DNA from: UBA5603 sp964501315
GTDB lineage: Bacteria; Bacillota_I; Bacilli_A; Izemoplasmatales; Hujiaoplasmataceae
Assembly: GCA_964501315.1 (NCBI GenBank)
Contig: CAZCSO010000004.1
Location: forward strand, 1 to 64,000
Length of the DNA: 64,000 nucleotides
Reading direction: 5' to 3'
This document shows, piece after piece, positions 33,723-43,561 of this stretch; the stretch's first letter is position 1; every line of letters starts with the position of its first letter. The notes below the pieces were generated by a model. The model did no database searches. It was not told the DNA's origin and saw only the letters and a list, made by a program, of their open reading frames with translations. Both the position numbers and the translations under genes were made by a program.

Positions 33723-36700
33723 TCATTCACTTTGTGCATTTGAAAACAAGGCTAAAAAATCATCCGCCGTCATTGGTTTGCCAAATAGATACCCTTGAAG
33801 ATTGTCGACGCCGATACTCTGAAGGAGAATTTTTTGCGTTGACGTTTCGACGCCTTCGCAACAAACATGCATATCTTTCATGTGGCAGAATTTAGAGATG
33901 GTATCGACGAATGATACGGTATAAGGATCATACTCAATGTTGAAAATAAAACTACGGTCAAATTTCACCAAATTCAAGGGCAAACGACGCAAATGATTCA
34001 ATGAAGAATACCCGGTACCAAAATCATCCATCGCGATTTTGACACCAATTTGTTTAATGGATGACAAAATATCGATGATTTTATTTATGTCATTGATGGC
34101 TAAACTTTCCGTAATTTCAATCATCAATTGTTTGGGGGGGAGTTTGTGTTTTTGTAACGTGGACAGAATGTTCGGTATTAGATCAGACTGTAACATCTGA
34201 ATGACAGAAAAATTCACCGATACATAAATATCAACACCATAATCTAGCCACTTTCTAGCTTCTTTACAAGCCATATCTAAAAAGTATTTCCCAAGTGGAA
34301 TAATCAAACCGCTTGATTCGGCAATGGGAATAAACTTCACCGGACTGACTAAACCGAAGCGTGATGAATGCCAACGAGCCAATGCTTCAACGGAAATAAT
34401 ACGGCCTGTTTTTGCCTCAACAATGGGTTGGTAATTCAGCGTAAATTCTTCACAATCATTGTCGACTGCACGTTTTAATTCACTTTCCAACAAGAAGGTA
34501 TCTTCTTCAAATTTTTTCAAAGCACTGTTATAAAAGACGTATTTGTTCTTGCCTGAAACTTTTGCATCGCTTAAGGAAATCATTGCTTTTTTGATAATCG
34601 TATCAGAATTGGTTGTTTCTTCGTTGGATGAAGCAACACCGAGACTTACGGTGCAGGTAGTATCTGTTTCTTCGACATAGAAGGGTGATTCAAACACCGT
34701 CATGATTTTATTGACGATCTCATAAACTTGATCCAGTAAAAGCGAATCAAAATAAAAGGCAAATTCATCGCCACCAAAACGGTAAATGCGATTTTTAATT
34801 TCAGGAATACGGTTCAAATGCTCGACAATTGTTTTTAACAATTGATCGCCATAATGATAACTAAACGTATTGTTGATCATTTTAAAATTATCAATGTTCA
34901 AAATACCGACAAACGTTTTAAAATCAGAATGACTCCTGTTATCCATGGAAGCATTAACATCCCGCTCGAATTTCAATCGGTTGGGTATTCCAGTCAACAC
35001 ATCCGTAAAAGCAATGGTAGACAATACTTCCGTTGCCTTTTTTGTTTGCGTGACATCCGTCAAAGTAAACATATCAGCGTGCTCTGCCCAAGAATAGGAT
35101 ATGTGAGCGTGATTAATTTGAAGCCATCGGTCGATATCTTTAAAGTAAAGTTCTGAGAGTGCGTTCTCCTTTTCGGAAGAATAAAGATAGTCAATGAAAT
35201 GAGTCGTTTTTTTCGGGTCGATTTCATTAACAAACTGATGAAACAAACGTTTGAAAGTCATGTTCGCGAAGATTAAAGAACGTTGTTTACGATTCACCAA
35301 AATAATATTATTGGGAATCGCATCTAACGTTGAAAAAAACTGCTGTTTGCTTTCTAATATCTCTTTTCTTGACGATGATCGTTCGATGACAGAACTGAGA
35401 ATATAGCCGATGTCTTCCATCAAAATGATTTCATCATCCGTCCATTCACGCGTAGTTTGATTATCGACAAAATTAACGCAACCGTACAAAACACCTTGAT
35501 AAATCAATCGTACACCGACAACTGCTTTAGAATATTGACGGTATGGATTAGGCGGAATGATTTCATCCATGGTGTTCAGCACATAGGTTGAATTAACTTC
35601 CCAATTCCAATTTTTAAAGAAAGTCTCATTTTTATTGACGCTTGTGTAGATATCCTTACGGGAGGAATCCGTGGGCGTATACCATTCAGCGATACAACTG
35701 AATGTCACTTGATCATCACTTTTGTTGAACAATGAGGCGCGAGTCAGTTTTAATGCTGATCCTATTTTGGGAAGTATTTTTTGGAAACAGTCCACAACAT
35801 CGGTGGAGGTATTCGCAATATTCAAAAGCTCAAGCAAAATTTCATGATTGATTCGTTGTTGATTTATCTCACCTTCAAATGACTTCGTCGATTGCATTTG
35901 CAAGACAATGATGGCTGCGGTATGAAGTGCGTGAGCGATTTGATCTGCCAACATTTTCGCTTTGATTTTAACCGTCTTGTATTGATTTAGCGACAAATGA
36001 TTCAATTGCCCATTTTGATCCGAAATGGGATGAGAATAGGAGCTTTTCAAATCATCAATGATGGCATACCCTAAAAGGGTACCCATTCGTGATTCATTGT
36101 AAACAATGGGAACTGCAAAAATTCCAAAATTGTCGTAGGGCGTTTTGAGTGTATCTGCTAAGGAAAAGACTGAAAAGTCGATGAGTTGTTTCATGACCCA
36201 TGTGTGGGTTTCTTCCGAAACCGAGGGGGGTAACATCAAGACATCAGAGTTATTATAAATGGCAACACTGAGTCCCGACTTAAGCAGAGGGTTAATGATT
36301 TGGTCAATTCGCGCATAACGGATGACCGTGCTATAATTGAGTCGTGGTGTCATTTCATTAAACTTGGTCTTTAAGAAATCATCGCTGACATCTTTCAGAG
36401 AGTCGTAGGCAATTTTCGTGGAGGTTATGTTAATGATGGCTGATTCGATGTAGAGTTTGTTATTGATGCTGATAACAAATATAGATTCTTTAAGCCAATA
36501 TTTCTGATGATTTTTATTGATTATCGGATACTCGATAATGGCTCGATCAATCAATTTCTTTTGAAGCGAATCCAAAACTTCGGTGTATTTTTTTTGATAC
36601 TTCTTACCGATAAGTGATAAGTAAGGTAAACCATACTCCGTTATTTCTTTCGCTTCATATCCAAACTGATTGAAATTTTGAGTCAAAATTTCAAATTCAA

Positions 36701-37826
36701 GCGGAGTGTAAATCGATCGCACTGAAAATACCATATGATTACGATTAACAATTTGCATCAATTTTAGGTAATCATCTGTAACGATGCCTTCGGTTCCTAA
36801 AAACTCAAAAACAATTGCGACTTTTTTGACCCGATTGGATGAATCAATCATTGGGGTAAAGAATAATTTGCACCAAAATGATTCACCGGATGAATCCACT
36901 AATTTTTGAATGGTGTTGTAGGCCATTTTTTTTGAAAAAATCTGTTCTTTGAACTCACGTTTGAACGTGCTGCGATTAGTGAGTTCAACAAAATCGAAAA
37001 GCGATACTTGACCGTTCAAAAAAGCATCAATATCGTACGTAAGGGACTTAAAATTATCTGTATAGTATTCGACTTTTTCCAGTACTTCAAAATTAACGAT
37101 TGCAAGAAAAACATCTGCATTCATTAACGTATTCATCAAAAATTGATCATCGATTTTATGACTATGATCAGAGGATACGACCAAGGAATCACTAACATGA
37201 TTAATGGGTAAATACGCGATGATTATCCCCGCTACTTCATTCGAAAGTGAATAAAAAGGGAACTTTTCAATTTTGACAATGGTTGTGTAAATATCGACTT
37301 TAATTTTCCCAATCATACCCCAAAAACAAATGCCGTTTTTTAGAATGGCTTCATCGGTAGTACAATACTCTTGGATAAAATCATCATGGAAAAGTTGTCG
37401 ATCATTCTTTCCGACCATAGAATGGCTTAAACTGTTTTCATAGGGAACATAATCGCTGTTCCCGCGATATACTGATTGAGTGTCCTTCCAAAAGATTCTT
37501 GGAAGTTGATTATCTCGGAATGATGATAAACGGTGATCAAAAAAAACAACTACGACATTATCGCCATCGACATCGATTGTACTCACGGATCCATTGCATA
37601 ATATGACTTGCTTGTCAATCGTCAAATTAAGCCCATAAAACACCATAGAACGATCTACGCCAAGTGAGTCATAGTTGACATTTAGATGGGCATGGACAGG
37701 TTGAAAATTATCTTTCCTTAGAAGATAATTAATACCTAATATTTCTCCCGTCGACTGTAAGAAAACAACCGAACTGTAATCAATGTTCTTACACATTTCT
37801 TTAAAATGGTGCTTGTAGTCGTGCAT
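33723..37826 (-). CDS. very large GAF/PAS-GGDEF-EAL protein
   Basis: About 1367 residues, no membrane segment. The first ~650 residues hold repeated PAS-like regions that I cannot delimit. A GAF-like domain spans ~660-830 (KLTRASLFNKSDDQVTF to WTDDEIILMEDIGYILSSVI) and a PAS-like stretch ~845-950. The GGDEF motif is intact near 1018 (YRFGGDEFAFYF), without an RXXD inhibitory site five residues upstream. The EAL domain near 1147 has EALARW, ITESLA, DDFGTGYSSL, VKFDRSF and EGVET, so c-di-GMP hydrolysis looks possible. The start is either of two adjacent ATGs; the second is better spaced from GAGGG. Cytosolic sensor of c-di-GMP signalling; ligand unknown. Confidence 0.92.
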   Translation of the reverse strand: MHDYKHHFKEMCKNIDYSSVVFLQSTGEILGINYLLRKDNFQPVHAHLNVNYDSLGVDRSMVFYGLNLTIDKQVILCNGSVSTIDVDGDNVVVVFFDHRLSSFRDNQLPRIFWKDTQSVYRGNSDYVPYENSLSHSMVGKNDRQLFHDDFIQEYCTTDEAILKNGICFWGMIGKIKVDIYTTIVKIEKFPFYSLSNEVAGIIIAYLPINHVSDSLVVSSDHSHKIDDQFLMNTLMNADVFLAIVNFEVLEKVEYYTDNFKSLTYDIDAFLNGQVSLFDFVELTNRSTFKREFKEQIFSKKMAYNTIQKLVDSSGESFWCKLFFTPMIDSSNRVKKVAIVFEFLGTEGIVTDDYLKLMQIVNRNHMVFSVRSIYTPLEFEILTQNFNQFGYEAKEITEYGLPYLSLIGKKYQKKYTEVLDSLQKKLIDRAIIEYPIINKNHQKYWLKESIFVISINNKLYIESAIINITSTKIAYDSLKDVSDDFLKTKFNEMTPRLNYSTVIRYARIDQIINPLLKSGLSVAIYNNSDVLMLPPSVSEETHTWVMKQLIDFSVFSLADTLKTPYDNFGIFAVPIVYNESRMGTLLGYAIIDDLKSSYSHPISDQNGQLNHLSLNQYKTVKIKAKMLADQIAHALHTAAIIVLQMQSTKSFEGEINQQRINHEILLELLNIANTSTDVVDCFQKILPKIGSALKLTRASLFNKSDDQVTFSCIAEWYTPTDSSRKDIYTSVNKNETFFKNWNWEVNSTYVLNTMDEIIPPNPYRQYSKAVVGVRLIYQGVLYGCVNFVDNQTTREWTDDEIILMEDIGYILSSVIERSSSRKEILESKQQFFSTLDAIPNNIILVNRKQRSLIFANMTFKRLFHQFVNEIDPKKTTHFIDYLYSSEKENALSELYFKDIDRWLQINHAHISYSWAEHADMFTLTDVTQTKKATEVLSTIAFTDVLTGIPNRLKFERDVNASMDNRSHSDFKTFVGILNIDNFKMINNTFSYHYGDQLLKTIVEHLNRIPEIKNRIYRFGGDEFAFYFDSLLLDQVYEIVNKIMTVFESPFYVEETDTTCTVSLGVASSNEETTNSDTIIKKAMISLSDAKVSGKNKYVFYNSALKKFEEDTFLLESELKRAVDNDCEEFTLNYQPIVEAKTGRIISVEALARWHSSRFGLVSPVKFIPIAESSGLIIPLGKYFLDMACKEARKWLDYGVDIYVSVNFSVIQMLQSDLIPNILSTLQKHKLPPKQLMIEITESLAINDINKIIDILSSIKQIGVKIAMDDFGTGYSSLNHLRRLPLNLVKFDRSFIFNIEYDPYTVSFVDTISKFCHMKDMHVCCEGVETSTQKILLQSIGVDNLQGYLFGKPMTADDFLALFSNAQSE

Positions 37827-37971
37827 CATGATCCCTCTTTTTTACAAATGAATTCGTTCTACATATAAAACGATTATAACACAACAAAATTGTGATAAGC
37901 GCATAAAAATAAGATATTTGAATGATTTTCAATTAAAAACAAAAAACCGACAAATAAATGGTTAATGATTC

Positions 37972-38000
37972 TTGCTTTTCGTACCTAAATTTGGTAAAAT
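37972..38000 (+). promoter_or_regulatory. promoter of rpsT
   Basis: TTGCTT (37972-37977), 17-nt spacer ending TGG, TAAAAT (37995-38000), an extended -10. Confidence 0.65.
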
Positions 38001-38030
38001 ATTACCGCTTATATCATTGGAGGTGACAAA

Positions 38031-38294
38031 ATGGCAAATATTAAGTCGCAAATGAAACGTAACATCACAAACGAGAAGAGACGTGAAGCGAATGCATCCT
38101 TCAAATCATCGTTAAAAACTGCAATTAAAAATGTTGAAGTTGCTGCGTTGGCTAACAATAAAGAACAAGCTGTCGCTGCATTGAGTATTGCTTTCCAAAA
38201 ACTTGACAAGTCGATTACCAAAGGGGTTCATCAAAAGAATTACGTCGCCCGTCAGAAATCACGTCTAGCTGGAAAAGTTAATGCGATTCAATAA
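38031..38294 (+). CDS. rpsT: 30S ribosomal protein S20
   Basis: 87 residues, highly basic. MANIKSQMKRNITNEKRREANASFKSSLKTAIK at the start and HQKNYVARQKSRLAGKV at the end are typical S20. It binds 16S rRNA in the small subunit. GGAGGTG precedes ATG. It sits convergent to holA, the same neighbourhood as in many Firmicutes. Confidence 0.97.
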   Translation: MANIKSQMKRNITNEKRREANASFKSSLKTAIKNVEVAALANNKEQAVAALSIAFQKLDKSITKGVHQKNYVARQKSRLAGKVNAIQ

Positions 38295-38317
38295 AAAAAG
38301 CCGATTCGGCTTTTTTT
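38294..38317. terminator. bidirectional terminator rpsT/holA
   Basis: A-run with GCCGA, then TCGGC with T-run; a perfect palindrome with runs on both sides. Confidence 0.92.
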
Positions 38318-38323
38318 ATTTTC

Positions 38324-39295
38324 TTATGAACGTGTGCGATACAAAAACATTTCAATTGCTATACGCTTATCGATTTGACCACTCTTGATTTCGTAATCAA
38401 TGGCGGCCAGTTCTGATAAGTAACTCATGACATCCGCTTCTGATATTTCAGAAGCATTTCTCATTATGTAATAGGCTCGACCTTTTGTAGCGTTAAAATA
38501 CTTCATGATGTCTTCTTGTTTTTTGTTCATTCTTAGTAAAGCATGCGTGTACAACATTTCTTGAAATTTATAGGCAATCAAGGTTAGTATTGCCGTTGGT
38601 TCGGTGTTGATGCGCATCAAGTCCTGATAAATGGATGACACACTCCACTGATCCTTTTGAATAACCGCATTGACGAGCAAGTAGATTTTGCTTTCAAGCG
38701 TTCGAATCGTCACTTCTTTGACTGTTTTAATGTCAATTTTGGTTTGATCTCCGGAATAAAGCAACAATTTATCGAGTTCGTTTTCTATCATGTAATTATC
38801 GTCACCGACCCGATTGATGAACTCTTCCAAAGCATTGGCATCCAGTTGCTTGCCTGCTGCTTCAATACGTGTTTTTATATAGTGATAATGATCTTCTTTT
38901 TTAGCTGCTAAACATTGTTCTATTGTACAGGTTGCTTGAATATCTTTATAAATCTGCTTTCTAACATCGAGTTTATCATCAAAACACTGAAGAATAAGAA
39001 CGGTCGTAGGATTGGGGTTGACTAAATACGACGAAAAATAAGCTAAATCTCGCTCATCAATGTCTTGTTTATACCCTACCGATAAGAAATGAATGTTTGT
39101 TAAGATGACGGCTTTCGCCTCCGATAAAAACGGAATGGTCATTGCGGCGTTGATGGCACTGACCAATGATGATTCATCAAGATCAAACGTTTCAACATCG
39201 GCTGCATCGATGGACTTTGATTCAAGAATTTGGTCTGTTTTCGATTTGATTAAATGCTGATTGTCACCGTAAAAAAAATAGAGATTGCCGTTCAT
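38324..39295 (-). CDS. holA: DNA polymerase III delta subunit
   Basis: About 323 residues from the ATG at 39295, chosen because GGGTGAT precedes it and the protein then begins MNGNLYFFYGDN, the usual HolA N-terminus; a longer reading overlaps comEC. IENELDKLLLYSG and the C-terminal IDYEIKSGQIDKRIAIEMFL are typical. It is the clamp-loader subunit that opens the sliding clamp. It lies just downstream of comEC, an arrangement conserved in Firmicutes. Confidence 0.93.
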   Translation of the reverse strand: MNGNLYFFYGDNQHLIKSKTDQILESKSIDAADVETFDLDESSLVSAINAAMTIPFLSEAKAVILTNIHFLSVGYKQDIDERDLAYFSSYLVNPNPTTVLILQCFDDKLDVRKQIYKDIQATCTIEQCLAAKKEDHYHYIKTRIEAAGKQLDANALEEFINRVGDDNYMIENELDKLLLYSGDQTKIDIKTVKEVTIRTLESKIYLLVNAVIQKDQWSVSSIYQDLMRINTEPTAILTLIAYKFQEMLYTHALLRMNKKQEDIMKYFNATKGRAYYIMRNASEISEADVMSYLSELAAIDYEIKSGQIDKRIAIEMFLYRTRS

Positions 39296-39327
39296 GGTAT
39301 CACCCATGATTATTATATCACACCTCA

Positions 39328-41517
39328 TCATTTTCCGAACATCCAAACCCAAAAATTGAATCCTTGTTTCAAATAACCATAGGGTTTTCTTTTTTGAGCT
39401 TCGCTCGTAACGAGTGGTGAAGAAAACGGTCGATAAAAATGAAACGTAAGTGTTCCCACTTCATCAGTACGATACGTGATAGTTCCTAATGATTCATAAC
39501 GCGAAATTACCTCTTCTGAGGGATGATTGTATGAATTATGTTTTCCCACGGAAATAATTGCGATTTTCGGATTTAGCTTTGAAATAAAACGCATCGTCGA
39601 GCTGGTTATTGAACCATGATGAGGTACTTTCAAATACGATATCGATTCGCTTAGTGCTGAAACCAACTGGTGTTCTACTTCAGACTCAATATCACCGGTA
39701 AACAGCCATTTATGATCGTATATGGTTCCTAACAAAACTAAAGAATTATTGTTTTCATTTTCATTGGTAGTATCAAAAAATACGACTTGAAATGACATAT
39801 CCCCACACACAAAAACATCGTTCAATTTTGGAATGATCTGATCAGTGGAGAACGGTATATAATCGTTTGGGTGACCCACATAACGAAAAACTGTAAATTC
39901 ATTAAACAAATCACCTAACTCGCCGACATGGTCATCGTGTCGATGCGTTACAAAAATAGTATCAAGGTAATCTATATTTCTACGTTTTAAATACGTTATT
40001 ATCCGGTCCATATCATCATTGCTTCCCGTATCGATGAGGCAATGAGTTTGACCGCTTTGAATATGTATGGAATCACCATTTCCGACATCTAAAATTGAAA
40101 CTGAAGTATAGTGCGTAATTTGAATCCACGAAAGCGAAATAATGAATGCGAATAGGATCACTATTGTACCTGAAATCCGACTTTTAATTGATTTCTTACG
40201 AAAGAAAAAAAAGAAAAGTCCCAACCAATATAGAAATTTTGCTATATCATTAGAAAAATTGAAGGCTATTTGCATTCGTTCATCTGCTATCATTGATAAC
40301 AGCCATTCAAACGCATTGATTGCCCAGTGAAATATAGTTTGAAACGATGGAATAATCATCACAATCAAAATTGCGGGCATCAAAAAATGCGTTACTAACC
40401 AACTGAAAAGAATACCCACTGGAATGGCTAACAAATGAAACCCGCCATTCGTCTCTAGAAAGAAGGGGAACCCAAAGACAAACGCTACTATGGTCAATTT
40501 TGATAGTGATATCGCTGAAGTATCATCTTGAATAATGGGTTGACCTAAGACAATGACGTACGACATTAGAAACGATAACTGAAAACTCAGTAAATGAAAT
40601 GAATATGGATTGATTAAGAGGAATAAAACCATCACAAACGTCAGTATATCCAATTTCGAAAGCGGTGTCTTGATCTCTTCGTTGAGAAACCACAATCCAA
40701 CCATTGAAGCGGCTCGAACAATCGATGGTGTAAATCCGCATAAATAAGCATACCCAAACAAAAAAAAGATTAATACACTATTTTGAATCCGTTTTCTCAA
40801 GTGAAAAAAGGATAGAAAGCGATTGAATAAAGCACATAAGACGGCAACGTGCATGCCTGAAACAGCAAACAAATGATTGATATTTAGCGATTGAACGGCG
40901 TTTTGAGTTGATTCCGATAAATAACTGTCGTCCCCTAGAAGAATGAGCGCTATATAAGCGGATGTCTTGTCATCAAACGAAGCCGCAAGTGTTTTTCGTA
41001 CCTCGTACTTAAAACGATTGACGTGAAATGATTCGGACAATCGTTCAACATCCGTTGCGTAGACTGAACCTTCAATCCGATTGGCTTTTAAGTATTGCGA
41101 ATAATCAAAGACATGATCGATGACATACCCGTCTTGATATAAATGATACCCACTGATTTGAATCGTGTCTCCCGGCTTCAATGAATCATCATTTTTTGTA
41201 TAAAGATAGTAACGATCCCCATTCTGCCTGACGGTATAATGATTTTGATGGACATCGATGACATCGGCATCATCATCAAATGAAAACAAAGTGGGTGTAT
41301 GGTTGTCGTCAACAAAATAATGCACGGTGATAACGACACTTAACAATAACCCTAAAAAGAAAATAAACCGATAATGTTTGTATAAAAAGATGGCATCGAG
41401 AATTAGAAAAAAAAGGGCGATGGGATGATGATATGAAATCATCACCATCACAACCCATAGCCCAACATGAATGTACCCTCCAAAATTAGATACAAATAAG
41501 TTCCTTAATTTGATCAT
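39328..41517 (-). CDS. comEC: ComEC/Rec2 DNA-uptake channel
   Basis: About 729 residues from the ATG at 41517, which overlaps the end of comEA. N-terminal helices and an OB-like DUF4131 part are followed by the multi-helix competence domain (LFAVSGMHVAVLCAL). The C-terminal metallo-beta-lactamase-like domain has VGNGDSIHI, IDTGSND, THRHDDHVGE, LFTGDIE and PHHGS near residues 480-700. It forms the channel that passes single-stranded DNA into the cell. All domains are intact, so natural transformation is possible; a pilus locus is not in the window. Confidence 0.94.
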   Translation of the reverse strand: MIKLRNLFVSNFGGYIHVGLWVVMVMISYHHPIALFFLILDAIFLYKHYRFIFFLGLLLSVVITVHYFVDDNHTPTLFSFDDDADVIDVHQNHYTVRQNGDRYYLYTKNDDSLKPGDTIQISGYHLYQDGYVIDHVFDYSQYLKANRIEGSVYATDVERLSESFHVNRFKYEVRKTLAASFDDKTSAYIALILLGDDSYLSESTQNAVQSLNINHLFAVSGMHVAVLCALFNRFLSFFHLRKRIQNSVLIFFLFGYAYLCGFTPSIVRAASMVGLWFLNEEIKTPLSKLDILTFVMVLFLLINPYSFHLLSFQLSFLMSYVIVLGQPIIQDDTSAISLSKLTIVAFVFGFPFFLETNGGFHLLAIPVGILFSWLVTHFLMPAILIVMIIPSFQTIFHWAINAFEWLLSMIADERMQIAFNFSNDIAKFLYWLGLFFFFFRKKSIKSRISGTIVILFAFIISLSWIQITHYTSVSILDVGNGDSIHIQSGQTHCLIDTGSNDDMDRIITYLKRRNIDYLDTIFVTHRHDDHVGELGDLFNEFTVFRYVGHPNDYIPFSTDQIIPKLNDVFVCGDMSFQVVFFDTTNENENNNSLVLLGTIYDHKWLFTGDIESEVEHQLVSALSESISYLKVPHHGSITSSTMRFISKLNPKIAIISVGKHNSYNHPSEEVISRYESLGTITYRTDEVGTLTFHFYRPFSSPLVTSEAQKRKPYGYLKQGFNFWVWMFGK

Positions 41518-42502
41518 AAACACTTTCTTTAATACCCGACACGTTCATGATATCTTCTATGGATTCAAATGGTCCGTATTCCGCACGATAATCAATAATC
41601 CGTTGAGCAATAATATAACCAATTCCAGGCAGTGTATCCAGTTCATCCAACATCGCTGTATTGATGTTGACTAACGTACGCTCATCATCACTCGTTTCTA
41701 TCGAATCACCCGTGTCATTGTTGATTACTGAGGAAGTTACTTTTTTTTGTATTACGATACTCATGTTTTTAACAATATTTTGACTTAAATTGAGATCTGA
41801 TAAATCCGCATATTCAGTGACACCACCCGCAAGATTAATGACATCTCGCACCAGTAAAGATGAGTCAACTGAATACAGGCCAGGATTGACGACTTCACCT
41901 TTAATCTCAATCGTTACCACTGATTTTGAAATGGAATCGTTCGTTTCTTCGACTTTTAGATAACTCGGAATCACAATCACCATTTGGTCTTCAACCCAGG
42001 ACGATAGATTAATTAACGATGTATCCGCATAGGGAGTGAGTCCGCCAGCTCTTGATATCAAGTCGAAGATACGATAAGTGCTGGGTACTGAATAAAGACC
42101 CGGATACATCACTTCGCCTTTGATATCGACAAAAACATCCGTCACACTTGTTTTTACAAGATCGGTTTGTTGGCGTGGAATCAAAAGAATCATTTGATCC
42201 TCAAGAATCATTGCCAAATTAATTTCAGTTAAATCGGCATACTCAGTGACTCCACCCGCCGAAGAAATGACATCTCCAATTCGATCCGTCGATTTCATTT
42301 GATAAACACCGGGATTCAGGACTTCTCCTTTAATATCGACGTAAACACGTCCGTTCGTAACGCGTTCTGCGTCACTTAATGTTGTTGTCGCAGACGATGG
42401 TGACTCCTCGGCATCTATTGATATTAAGTTAGAAACAAGCAATCCTATTACACCCAAAAGCAATAAAAAAAAGCCTAAGTACCGTTTCACGAATGCAATC
42501 AT
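41486..42502 (-). CDS. comEA: ComEA-like DNA receptor with three SLBB domains
   Basis: 338 residues. One N-terminal membrane anchor (~residues 8-28) is followed by three successive SLBB-type repeats (~50-105, ~120-180, ~190-250), each starting with DIKGEV/EIKGEV NPG(V/L)Y and containing AGG(V/L)T(E/P)YAD. A C-terminal helix-hairpin-helix pair follows (VNINTAMLDELDTLPGIGYIIAQRIIDYR). ComEA of Bacillus has a single SLBB; the triplication here is unusual. It binds double-stranded DNA outside the membrane and passes it to ComEC. Overlaps comEC by 32 nt. Confidence 0.93.
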   Translation of the reverse strand: MIAFVKRYLGFFLLLLGVIGLLVSNLISIDAEESPSSATTTLSDAERVTNGRVYVDIKGEVLNPGVYQMKSTDRIGDVISSAGGVTEYADLTEINLAMILEDQMILLIPRQQTDLVKTSVTDVFVDIKGEVMYPGLYSVPSTYRIFDLISRAGGLTPYADTSLINLSSWVEDQMVIVIPSYLKVEETNDSISKSVVTIEIKGEVVNPGLYSVDSSLLVRDVINLAGGVTEYADLSDLNLSQNIVKNMSIVIQKKVTSSVINNDTGDSIETSDDERTLVNINTAMLDELDTLPGIGYIIAQRIIDYRAEYGPFESIEDIMNVSGIKESVYDQIKELICI

Positions 42503-42538
42503 TTAAATCACCTCATGAAAATAATACGCTGATAGGCT

Positions 42539-43225
42539 TTATTTCTTTTTTTCCATTTTTTGACAGACTAAAATTGCTCGTTCCGGCAATATTTTAATCT
42601 CGAGTACTGTAAAACCAACCATGGCTACGATTCTCTCATACTCATTTAAATCATGTGTTTCTTCGTAAATATTCACCTGATGTTGATCTCCATCCAAATG
42701 GAGTGTTACGGTATGTACAATACTATGTGGCTTATCACCTTTATGACATTCCCAATCGAAGTGATATTCCGAATCTCGTTCGGAATACCCATCTAAAGCA
42801 TCGATGTAATCAGCGCTCAAGATATCGAAGATAAAAATGCCGTTCCAATTCAAGGCTTCGTAGATATTGGTAAGGCCAAACTGAACGTCTTCCAAATCGG
42901 TCAAGTGATTGATAACGTCCATCGAAGCAATAACCGTATCAAATTGAACACCGATGGGATCAAGCATGTCATAAACCATGATTTCCAGTTCAACGGCTTC
43001 TTTCACTGCCCGATAACGTGCAATCTGAAGCATCTCTTCTGACAAATCGGTCGCTGTCACCGAGTAACCACGTTTTGCAAATTCAACCGATAACGTTCCC
43101 GTTCCACACCCTATATCCAATAAACTACCTACCGATGTGTAACGATCTAATAAATCCAAATACTCGTCGTAGACACCTTGATCAATAAATGCATCGTAGA
43201 AATTAGCTAAAATGTCGTAACTCAT
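42539..43225 (-). CDS. class I SAM-dependent methyltransferase (YqeM-like)
   Basis: 228 residues. SAM-binding motif I is LLDIGCGTGTLSVEFAKRGY; VTATDLSEEML supplies the acidic residue, and DTVIASMDVINHL is motif IV. Position between rsfS and comEA matches Bacillus yqeM, whose target is unknown. Its start overlaps the rsfS stop as ATGA (43222-43225), so translation is coupled. Confidence 0.9.
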   Translation of the reverse strand: MSYDILANFYDAFIDQGVYDEYLDLLDRYTSVGSLLDIGCGTGTLSVEFAKRGYSVTATDLSEEMLQIARYRAVKEAVELEIMVYDMLDPIGVQFDTVIASMDVINHLTDLEDVQFGLTNIYEALNWNGIFIFDILSADYIDALDGYSERDSEYHFDWECHKGDKPHSIVHTVTLHLDGDQHQVNIYEETHDLNEYERIVAMVGFTVLEIKILPERAILVCQKMEKKK

Positions 43226-43560
43226 AATCCTAATTCCTCGATATTGACGGTATCTCGTTGAAAAAAGAGTTTGTCAAGCTGATAGTAATCGCGTTCATCT
43301 TGATGCATGACATTAACGATAATGTCAGATAAATCAAATAGAAGCCATCGTCCTTCCGATGCGCCTTCCACCTTGATAGGGGTATCCGGTAAGGCATCGG
43401 TTAAATGACGAATGGACGCTAACACCTGACGTTCGGAACTTCCTGATGCTATGACCATGTAATCAAATAGCGGAGAATACGTTCTAAAATCATAGACAAT
43501 GATGTCCTTAAGTTTTAGGTCGTTCAACGCCTTGATTACTTTTTTTAATTGTTCGGTCAT
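43222..43560 (-). CDS. rsfS: ribosomal silencing factor
   Basis: 112 residues. DIIVYDFRTYSPLFDYMVIASG with SERQVLASI, then VEGASEGRWLLFDLSDIIVNVMHQDERDYYQLDKLF, is the RsfS/YbeB/iojap signature. It binds L14 on the large subunit and blocks subunit joining when nutrients are scarce. One nucleotide separates it from yqeK. Confidence 0.95.
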   Translation of the reverse strand: MTEQLKKVIKALNDLKLKDIIVYDFRTYSPLFDYMVIASGSSERQVLASIRHLTDALPDTPIKVEGASEGRWLLFDLSDIIVNVMHQDERDYYQLDKLFFQRDTVNIEELGL

Positions 43561-43561
43561 G

